Assembly: GCF_927798175.1 (NCBI RefSeq)
Contig: NZ_CAKMMP010000002.1
Coordinates: forward strand, 124,001-188,000
Direction: 5' to 3'
DNA length: 64,000 nt
Source: Paenibacillus sp. JJ-223
GTDB taxonomy: Bacteria; Bacillota; Bacilli; Paenibacillales; Paenibacillaceae
The position numbers and the translations under genes are program-made. Each line of letters opens with the position of its first letter. The first letter of the stretch is position 1. The notes beneath the pieces were generated by a model. It saw only the letters and a list, made by a program, of their open reading frames with translations, searched no databases and was not told the DNA's origin. Of this stretch, positions 52,051 to 58,795 are shown piece by piece.

Positions 52051-52065
52051 TTAGACTAGATCTAA
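52051..52065. promoter_or_regulatory. Possible PerR operator upstream of katA
   Basis: TTAGACTAGATCTAA, an inverted repeat (TTAGA/TCTAA) about 100 bases before the katA start. It agrees with the PerR consensus TTATAATNATTATAA at about 9 of 14 positions, so it is weaker than the site near perR. PerR control of katA is well known in Bacillus. Confidence 0.5.
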
Positions 52066-52189
52066 CTGTTAAATCGATTCTAACATGTACCCTATCGGCT
52101 TGCATGAGATTCGCATGAGTTTACGATGAGATTTGGGCGTTCTTCATGAATGAAACATGAGCATGGATATGGGCAAAAAAAAGAGCGGA

Positions 52190-52996
52190 CTAATCCGCCA
52201 GGCGGTAGCCCACTCCTCTTACCGTTACAATATATTGCGGGGAAGCCGCGTTATCCCCCAGCTTTTTGCGCAAGCTTTTGATATGCACATCCACCACGTT
52301 GCTTCCTCCGGTAAAGTCCGTTTCCCAAATGTCGCTGAGCATTTCCTCGCGAGAGATGACCGCGCCTTTGGCATCGATGAGCTTCACCAGCAAATCGTAC
52401 TCCGTTTTCGTCAAATGAATGCGGGTGTTATCCCGCTGCACGCTCATCTTCTCTCGATCCAGCCATAAATCCTTGAAGCCGATGCGATGATCCTCCTCCG
52501 GCAAAAACGCGCGTTTGGGCAATACCGGACTATTGCCGATCATGCGCTGTACGCGGTAAAGCGCCTCCTGCGGACGGGCCGGCCAGACCAGCAATTCCTC
52601 CTGCAGCATTGGCCCGCTGGCGTTGCCGATCATATTTTCCCCAACCAGGTACAAACAAGGCGTAACATGTTCCGCCTCGCGGTTCAAGCGGCTGCTGATG
52701 CCGGCAAAAGCATCGATGGTTCCAGCCACGGACAGATCGTAGATCAACAGGTCAAATACAAGACGTTCATGCAGATCCGGTTCCCACCGGTGAAATACCA
52801 GCACATCAAAGCAGCTGTCGGTCAGTGCTTTGACGAGTTCATGCACCTGGCCCGGCATCGGGCTAATCAGAATGACGCGCCGCGTAACGGGGCATGCCTC
52901 TACCATAGGCACTTGTTCGGACAAAGCCGGCTTGACCCGCAGCGGCAAACGGCGACCGGACAGCTTTATTTTCACTTGCCCCGTTTGTTCCTGCAT
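52190..52996 (-). CDS. OmpR-type winged-helix regulator with degenerate receiver domain
   Basis: About 268 residues. The C-terminal 95 residues are a clear OmpR/PhoB-type DNA-binding domain (MSVQRDNTRIHLTKTEYDLLVKLIDAKG, DIWETDFTGGSNVVDVHIKSLRKKLGD, YIVTVRGVGYRLAD). The N-terminal part (about 35-150) folds like a receiver (RRVILISPMPGQVHELVKAL...FDLLIYDLS) but lacks the acidic pair after the first strand; only the Asp in FDLLIYDLS remains. It is probably not phosphorylated in the normal way. No sensor kinase gene is adjacent. The start at 52996 overlaps the end of the perR-like gene by 25 bases, with GGAGGTG before it, so the two are translated together. Confidence 0.82.
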   Translation of the reverse strand: MQEQTGQVKIKLSGRRLPLRVKPALSEQVPMVEACPVTRRVILISPMPGQVHELVKALTDSCFDVLVFHRWEPDLHERLVFDLLIYDLSVAGTIDAFAGISSRLNREAEHVTPCLYLVGENMIGNASGPMLQEELLVWPARPQEALYRVQRMIGNSPVLPKRAFLPEEDHRIGFKDLWLDREKMSVQRDNTRIHLTKTEYDLLVKLIDAKGAVISREEMLSDIWETDFTGGSNVVDVHIKSLRKKLGDNAASPQYIVTVRGVGYRLAD

Positions 52997-53373
52997 TCTT
53001 CGCAGACACCTCCAAAGACCACGTGAGCATGGTCGATTGCATACCCGGTTTCGTCGGCCACCTGCTTCAACCATTCGGGTGGAACCACGGTCATGACTTC
53101 ATCCACTTTGCCGCACATTTCGCACATAATATGTTGGTGGTCATCCATCCGGGCATCGTAGCGGCTTGCCGCTTCTCCCAGCTTCAGCTCGCGAATCAGT
53201 TCCTTCTCGGTCAAATACCGCAGCGAGTTATACACCGTGCCGTAAGCAAGGTTATATCCCTGCTCCACCAATCGGTTCATGACGTCCGCCGCAGTCGGAT
53301 GATCTTCCGAGTGGCGAACCACATCGTAAACAGCCTGTCGTTGTATCGTCAAATTTAACGTTCTCACAGCCAT
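52972..53373 (-). CDS. perR: Peroxide-responsive Fur-family repressor PerR
   Basis: 133 residues. Fur-type winged helix (QRQAVYDVVRHSEDHPTAADVMNRL, NLAYGTVYNSLRYL), then the regulatory metal region SRYDARMDDHQH and two CxxC pairs for structural zinc (CEMC and CEEC). The His in EDHPTAADV and the Asp/His set in DARMDDHQH correspond to the PerR metal ligands that are oxidised by peroxide. The N-terminus is shorter than in Bacillus PerR. A well-matched PerR box (53465-53479) lies about 90 bases upstream, suggesting autoregulation. Zur or Fur are alternatives but fit less well given katA nearby. Confidence 0.8.
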   Translation of the reverse strand: MAVRTLNLTIQRQAVYDVVRHSEDHPTAADVMNRLVEQGYNLAYGTVYNSLRYLTEKELIRELKLGEAASRYDARMDDHQHIMCEMCGKVDEVMTVVPPEWLKQVADETGYAIDHAHVVFGGVCEECRNKRGK

Positions 53374-53464
53374 TCTCCTTTACTCTATCCATTCAAACCG
53401 CCCAAAGTTCACATAACTTCAAGCGGCCATTATATTATTTTGAATCATCATAATCAATTTCAAT

Positions 53465-53479
53465 TTAGATTAAGTATAA
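53465..53479. promoter_or_regulatory. Candidate PerR box upstream of perR
   Basis: TTAGATTAAGTATAA matches the PerR consensus TTATAATNATTATAA at 12 of 14 informative positions. It lies in the intergenic region between perR and the divergent diguanylate cyclase gene, about 165 bases from the latter. Confidence 0.68.
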
Positions 53480-53645
53480 ATCTTTATATACAAAAAAGTC
53501 AACAAAGCCTCCGTTTTCGGTAATCCCTGCCCTTTTTCAACGTTTTTCACCACCATCCGCCTCTATATCGCGGGATAATATGGTTCGCCACCAGCCCTTT
53601 TTTCATATAGAATAAAAGAATGTGCGCTGAGAGGAGGAGAGTTTG

Positions 53646-54764
53646 TTGATAAGCACTTTTTTCGTAAATGTCTGTGTCATGATCACCTTTATGTACATAT
53701 CGGGAATCCTTGCTAAATTTTATGGTATTCGCATTTCCGAGCCTTCGATCCGTACCCAGCTCATCGGAGGCCTATTGTTCGGAATCTATGGCACGGTGCT
53801 TATGAACTACTCTTTCCCTTTGAACGAAACAACCATCGTTGATCTGCGCCATCTTGCCGTCGTTACCGCTGCCGTATATGTCGGCGGCATGGCTTCAGTT
53901 GTGTCCGGGCTTGTCATTGCCTTGCTGCGCATCGTCTTGTTTGGCGTGTCCTCTTCTGCCATCGACTCGGCTTTTGTCTTGACGATCATCGGACTGACGG
54001 GCGTATATTTCCATTATGCCTCCTGGGCCAGATTAACCAAAATCATAACCATGAACCTGCTGGGCATGTCGCTCATCTTTATTATCCTGATCATGAACAC
54101 GTCAAGCATGAATTCGTTGATGAAAGTGTATCCGCTGCAGATGGCCATCTCCTTTATCGGGGGATTGTTCATTTATGTCATCGCGGAATTTATCAATAAA
54201 TCGAATGAACTGCTGTTCCAATTGGAACGGCGGGCCTCCACGGACCATCTGACCAACCTGGGCAACCGCAGGCAGTTCGAAAAATCGCTGGAACTCCAGC
54301 TTCAGCAAGCCAGGCAGCATAACCAATATCTCTCGCTTCTCGCCATCGACATCGACCGTTTCAAAAAAATAAACGACAGCTACGGCCATAGTTCAGGGGA
54401 CGCCGTATTGAAGCAAATCGGGCAATTGCTCCTGAACCAGGCGAGGCCGACCGACCTCGTTTCACGAAACGGCGGCGAGGAATTCGCCGTATTGTTGATA
54501 GACTGCAATGCACATCAGGCCATGGCCATTGCGGAGCGCATCAGGCATGCCGTCGAAAAATACGTATTCGCCCTGCCTGACGGCAGCACCGTTCGCCTCA
54601 CCGTGTCCATAGGCGTTGCCGTCTTTCCGGATCATTGCGACGAATACGATGACAACGACCTCTTCGAACACGCGGACCGTGCATTGTATGAGGCCAAAAA
54701 TACCGGCCGGAACAGAGTATGCTCCATTCCGAAGCCGATCGAACTGCAAACCGGCGAGTGCTGA
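53646..54764 (+). CDS. Membrane-bound diguanylate cyclase (5TM sensor + GGDEF)
   Basis: About 372 residues. The N-terminal half has five to six membrane helices resembling the LytS-type 5TM sensor (LIGGLLFGIYGTVLMNY, DLRHLAVVTAAVYVGGMASVVSGLVIALLRI). The C-terminal GGDEF domain starts at RRASTDHLTNLGNRRQFE and carries the active-site motif as GGEEF, plus DIDRFKKINDSYGHSSGD. Such proteins make cyclic di-GMP in response to a membrane signal; with GGEEF intact, activity is expected. No inhibitory RxxD is visible five residues before the motif. Starts at TTG: TTG at 53646 has AGGAGG at 8 bases, and a TTG at 53643 is the alternative. It is a single gene, ended by a strong terminator. Confidence 0.9.
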   Translation: MISTFFVNVCVMITFMYISGILAKFYGIRISEPSIRTQLIGGLLFGIYGTVLMNYSFPLNETTIVDLRHLAVVTAAVYVGGMASVVSGLVIALLRIVLFGVSSSAIDSAFVLTIIGLTGVYFHYASWARLTKIITMNLLGMSLIFIILIMNTSSMNSLMKVYPLQMAISFIGGLFIYVIAEFINKSNELLFQLERRASTDHLTNLGNRRQFEKSLELQLQQARQHNQYLSLLAIDIDRFKKINDSYGHSSGDAVLKQIGQLLLNQARPTDLVSRNGGEEFAVLLIDCNAHQAMAIAERIRHAVEKYVFALPDGSTVRLTVSIGVAVFPDHCDEYDDNDLFEHADRALYEAKNTGRNRVCSIPKPIELQTGEC

Positions 54765-54789
54765 CCCGCCCGACTGAAACAAATATGAA

Positions 54790-54827
54790 GGGATACCCCG
54801 AGACTGGCGCTCGGGGTATCCCTTTTT
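54790..54827 (+). terminator. Rho-independent terminator of the diguanylate cyclase gene
   Basis: GGGATACCCCGAG pairs with CTCGGGGTATCCC and TTTTT follows at 54823-54827. On the minus strand the tail is poor, so it mainly serves the cyclase gene. Confidence 0.92.
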
Positions 54828-54864
54828 CGATCGTTTAGAGGCCGATCACGCCTTTATGCGCAAA

Positions 54865-55803
54865 TCAGGCCAAAATGCGTTCAATTTCGCCGATGATTTC
54901 CGCGTCCAGTTTGATGCCTGAAGCTGCCGCGTTTTCTTTGACCTGTTCAGGACGGCTTGCTCCCACGAGCGCGCTGGACACGTTACTTTGGCGCAAAATC
55001 CAGGCCAAGGCCAGCTGCCCCACTTTGATCTCCAGTTTGTTCGCAAGCTCGATGAGCCGATTCACTTTGGCGATCTTGTCGGCATTGATTTTGCCTTCGT
55101 CCCAACCCAGCTTCGCAGCCCGGCTGTTCTCCGGAATGTCGGATACGGATGTGTATTTGCCCGTCAGCAAGCCTTGAGCCAACGGCGAATATACTACTTG
55201 TCCGATGCCTTTGCGCTCGCCGAGCGGAATGATCTCTTTCTCAATGTAACGATCAAACATGTTGTATACGGGTTGGTTCACAACGATATGATCCAGCAGC
55301 AAACGATCTGCCGTGCCCAGCGCGGCCTCCATCTGCGCTGCCGTCCACTGGCTGACGCCCACGTACAGCACTTTGCCATGACGCACGAGATCATCGAGTG
55401 CACGCAGCGTTTCTTCGATCGGCGTCTCCTCGTGATAGCGGTGGCAATAATATATATCTACATATTCAGTTCCTAACCGTTTCAGGCTGGCCTCGCACTG
55501 CTCCATGATGTGCTTCCGGGACAAGCCCTGGTCATTGGGGCCGTCGCCCATTTTGCCGAACACCTTGGTGGCCAGAACGTATGAATCGCGTGGACGTGCC
55601 TTTAGCGTCTGTCCAAGCAGCTCCTCTGCCGCTCCGCGCTCATACACATTCGCTGTATCGAAAAAGTTAATGCCCTCATCGAATGCGGTTTCAATGGAGC
55701 GAACCGCGTTCTCGCGTTCCACATACCCGCCATATGTCAGCCAGCTGCCAAGGCTGATCTCGCTTACTTTAAGTCCGCTTTTGCCCAGTCTGCGATATTC
55801 CAT
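54865..55803 (-). CDS. Aldo/keto reductase (voltage-gated potassium-channel beta-subunit-like group)
   Basis: 312 residues. NAD(P)H-dependent reductase with the (beta/alpha)8 barrel. Residues consistent with the catalytic tetrad: Asp in INFFDTANVYERG, Tyr in the same segment, Lys in SYVLATKVFG and His in DIYYCHRYHEE. The C-terminal cofactor motif SALVGASRPEQVKENAAA is clear. The start at 55803 (AGGAGG upstream) gives the usual MEYRRLGKSGLKVSEISLGSW; an extension to 55929 has no support. It is a single-gene unit; the substrate is unknown. Confidence 0.93.
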   Translation of the reverse strand: MEYRRLGKSGLKVSEISLGSWLTYGGYVERENAVRSIETAFDEGINFFDTANVYERGAAEELLGQTLKARPRDSYVLATKVFGKMGDGPNDQGLSRKHIMEQCEASLKRLGTEYVDIYYCHRYHEETPIEETLRALDDLVRHGKVLYVGVSQWTAAQMEAALGTADRLLLDHIVVNQPVYNMFDRYIEKEIIPLGERKGIGQVVYSPLAQGLLTGKYTSVSDIPENSRAAKLGWDEGKINADKIAKVNRLIELANKLEIKVGQLALAWILRQSNVSSALVGASRPEQVKENAAASGIKLDAEIIGEIERILA

Positions 55804-56020
55804 TGATTCTACATCCTCCTCATGCAATAGGTTATGGATAAAGTTCCCTTTCCATTTTACCGCACATTGCGCAAATAAACAGTCCAAAGTTGTCCATGAA
55901 CCCAATAGGGTCATGTTCATGGGCGGCATCCATCTTCAAATTCGAAATTTTTTTATCCGTGCAGCGATGGGGAATACGGCTCCCGAGGGCGAGACAGTGT
56001 GATCATCCTCACACCCAAAA

Positions 56021-56068
56021 AGCCTATATATAGTTTATAAATAGGTAATGTTCATCTATATCTAGTAT
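56021..56068 (+). promoter_or_regulatory. Two candidate NrdR boxes upstream of nrdDG
   Basis: CTATATATAG (56024-56033) and CTATATCTAG (56056-56065) match the core of the NrdR consensus (ACACTATATATAGTGT). Their centres are 32 bp apart, three helical turns, as is typical of paired NrdR sites. NrdR represses ribonucleotide reductase genes when dNTP levels are high. Confidence 0.78.
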
Positions 56069-56116
56069 TCAACGACATAACTTTATAGATCAATGGATTA
56101 TGGGAGGAATTTTGAT

Positions 56117-58078
56117 ATGAGTACGCTTGAACGCGTTGCCCCGCCGTCCCCGGACCTGCTGTCCGATCTCGGGCGGCGAATCATCGGTGCGGAGGATGCG
56201 GATACACTTCGGGAAAATGCCAACCTCAATGGCGATTCCTTCAGCGGAAAAATGAGCAGGCTCGGTTCGGAAACGGCGAAATGGCATGCCATGCGCCACG
56301 TACTGCCCCGGGAGCTGTCCGAAGCGGTGGAGAACGGCGATCTGTACGTGCACGATCTGGACCAATACGCGCTTGGAACGACGAACTGCATATTCATTCC
56401 GTTTGACCGGCTGCTCGCTTCCGGTTTCAACACGGGCAACGGCTCGGTGCGTACTCCGCAAACGATCATGTCGGCCATGGCGCTGGTTGCGATCATTTTC
56501 CAGTCCCAGCAAAACAGCCAATACGGCGGCGTCTCGGCCAACAAAATCGACTGGGACCTGGCGCCTTACGTACAGCGCTCCTTCCGCAAGCATTACCGCA
56601 AAGGACAGCGGCTGTTCGGGGAACAGGCCGCGATCGGGGACGAGCAGCTGCATCTGGATAGCGAGCAGGCACAGCGCGCCTGCCCGAAAGCCTATGCGTT
56701 CGCCTGCGAAGAAACGGAGCAGGAGACGGGACAGGCCGCCGAGTCGCTGATCCACAATCTGAACACGATGAGCAGCCGGGCCGGCGGGCAGATTCCGTTC
56801 ACGTCGCTCAACTACGGGCTGTGCACGTCCGCCGAGGGCCGCCTCGTTTCCCGGTCGCTGCTGGAAGCGACCATCCGCGGGCTGGGGAACGGCGAGACGC
56901 CTGTGTTCCCGCAGCATATTTTCCAGTGCAAGCAAGGCATCAACCAGGCCGAAGGAGAGCCGAATTACGATCTGTTCCGGCTCGCGATCACCTGCTCGTC
57001 ACGGCGGATGTATCCCAATTTCGTCAATGTCGATGCCTCCTTCAACTTGCCGTATTACCGGCCGGAGGACCCCGATACGATCATTGCAACCATGGGCTGC
57101 CGGACGCGCACGCTGGCCGATCGTTTCGGGCGCAACCGCCAGAGCGGCAAAGGCAACCTGTCCTTTAATACGATCAATCTCGTTAAATTGGGCATTCGCT
57201 TCGGCATTTGCCAGGGCACTCGGGCCGTCGCCGACCGCAGCGGATTCTATGAGGCGCTCGACTCCGTTATGCGCAATGCGGTTCGCGGGCTGCTGCACCG
57301 TTACCGCATTCAGACCGGCCAGCCCGCCAAAGCGTCGGACTTCATGATGCGGGAAGGCGTATGGGAAGGCGGCGAACGCCTTGCGCCGGATGAACCGGTG
57401 GCCGACCTGCTGAAGCACGGTACGTTGTCCGTCGGTTTCATCGGGCTTGCGGAATGCATGACGGCGATGTATGGCCGCCATCATGGACAGGACCCGAGCA
57501 TCCACCAGGAAGCGCTGAACGTCATCCGCACGATGCGGGAGTTCTGTGATCGCATGAGCGACGCCCATAACCTGAATATTACGTTGTTCGCAACACCTGC
57601 GGAGGGCCTTTCCGGCAAATTCACCAAAATCGACCGGGCCAACTATGGCCTGATCGAAGGCATCAACGATCGCGAATACTACACCAACTCGTTCCACGTT
57701 CCGGTCTACCACGCGTTGCCGGCCTATCGCAAAATCGAACTGGAGGCTCCGTTCCATGCGTTATGCAATGCCGGAGCGATCTCCTATATCGAGTTGGACG
57801 GCAATGTACGTGCCAACACGACCGCGTTTCAACGCATCGTGCAATTTGCCCTTGCCCAGGATATCGGCTACTTCTCCATCAACCACCCGATCGACCGCTG
57901 CACAGGATGCGGTTATGAGGGGGTCATCGGCGCAGTTTGCCCAGGCTGCCAGGCCCATGAGGATCAGGTACATATCCAGCGCTTGCGCCGGGTGACCGGT
58001 TACCTGACCGGGGACTATAAAGTGCGCTTCAATGCCGCGAAGCAGGCCGAGGTCCGGGATCGGGTGAAGCATAAATGA
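56117..58078 (+). CDS. nrdD: Anaerobic ribonucleoside-triphosphate reductase NrdD
   Basis: 653 residues. Reduces ribonucleoside triphosphates to dNTPs without oxygen, using a glycyl radical. Active-site cysteines are in GTTNCIFIPF (about 92) and ATMGCRTR (about 338); the C-terminus has zinc ligands CTGCGYEG...CPGC (about 595-625) and the glycyl-radical segment RVTGYLTGDY. The ATG at 56117 follows GGGAGGAATTTTGAT; an in-frame ATG 24 bases upstream overlaps this site. The N-terminal ATP-cone, present in many NrdD proteins, is missing: the sequence enters the catalytic domain almost immediately. It overlaps nrdG by ATGA. Confidence 0.95.
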   Translation: MSTLERVAPPSPDLLSDLGRRIIGAEDADTLRENANLNGDSFSGKMSRLGSETAKWHAMRHVLPRELSEAVENGDLYVHDLDQYALGTTNCIFIPFDRLLASGFNTGNGSVRTPQTIMSAMALVAIIFQSQQNSQYGGVSANKIDWDLAPYVQRSFRKHYRKGQRLFGEQAAIGDEQLHLDSEQAQRACPKAYAFACEETEQETGQAAESLIHNLNTMSSRAGGQIPFTSLNYGLCTSAEGRLVSRSLLEATIRGLGNGETPVFPQHIFQCKQGINQAEGEPNYDLFRLAITCSSRRMYPNFVNVDASFNLPYYRPEDPDTIIATMGCRTRTLADRFGRNRQSGKGNLSFNTINLVKLGIRFGICQGTRAVADRSGFYEALDSVMRNAVRGLLHRYRIQTGQPAKASDFMMREGVWEGGERLAPDEPVADLLKHGTLSVGFIGLAECMTAMYGRHHGQDPSIHQEALNVIRTMREFCDRMSDAHNLNITLFATPAEGLSGKFTKIDRANYGLIEGINDREYYTNSFHVPVYHALPAYRKIELEAPFHALCNAGAISYIELDGNVRANTTAFQRIVQFALAQDIGYFSINHPIDRCTGCGYEGVIGAVCPGCQAHEDQVHIQRLRRVTGYLTGDYKVRFNAAKQAEVRDRVKHK

Positions 58079-58584
58079 ACCTGTTCGGCTATATCCCCGA
58101 ATCGGTCAATGAGGGACCGGGTCTAAGGGCCGTACTGTTCATCAGCGGATGCCGCCATGCCTGCCCGGGCTGCTTCAGCCCGGACTCTTGGAGCTTTCGG
58201 GCAGGAGAGCCTTTTACGGCAGAGCGGCAGCGGCAGATTTTGCAGGAAATCGCGGACCATCCGCTGCTGGAAGGAGTTACGTTATGCGGCGGCGATCCTT
58301 TTTTCTCCGCAGCGGAATGCAGCGCATGGGTACGTGAGCTTCGTACTGTCAGGCCGGACCTTAGCGTGTGGGCGTATACCGGATTCGTCTACGATGAACT
58401 GATCGCCGACCCGGCAAGAGCCGAGCTTGCCCGGCTGTGCGATGCGATCATCGACGGCCCTTATCTGGCCGCAGAACGGGACATTTCGCTGCCTTACCGC
58501 GGCAGCCGAAATCAACGGATCATTGACGTAAAAGCCACCTTGGCCAGCAATCACATCGTTATAATGCAGACGGATGCATTGTAA
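58075..58584 (+). CDS. nrdG: Anaerobic ribonucleotide reductase activating protein NrdG
   Basis: 169 residues. Radical SAM enzyme that installs the glycyl radical on NrdD. The 4Fe-4S ligand motif is CRHACPGC (C-x3-C-x2-C, about 26-33) and VTLCGGDPFFSA (about 68) is the SAM-binding GGxP-like segment. Starts in a 4-base overlap with nrdD. Confidence 0.95.
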   Translation: MNLFGYIPESVNEGPGLRAVLFISGCRHACPGCFSPDSWSFRAGEPFTAERQRQILQEIADHPLLEGVTLCGGDPFFSAAECSAWVRELRTVRPDLSVWAYTGFVYDELIADPARAELARLCDAIIDGPYLAAERDISLPYRGSRNQRIIDVKATLASNHIVIMQTDAL

Positions 58585-58710
58585 CGGTGTTTTTTTGTTT
58601 AATTATTGCATTGGCATAGCACCATTGATCCGCCCTGAACGAAACCAACCCCGACAGCTGAAACATTTTGGGCAAAAGACTGGTTACGCCGGAGGAACGG
58701 TAAGGACGGC

Positions 58711-58752
58711 AAAAAGGCAGAGCCCCTGACTGCAGGAGCTGCTGCCTTTTTG
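58711..58752. terminator. Bidirectional terminator between nrdG and the GH3 gene
   Basis: AAAAAGGCAG-AGC pairs with GCT-GCTGCCTTTTT, with T-runs on both strands. It lies 127 bases after nrdG and 44 bases before the convergent GH3 stop and serves both. Confidence 0.8.
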
Positions 58753-58795
58753 CCTCGGCATATGACGCCTTGATGATGAATAACTAAAAATTCGG

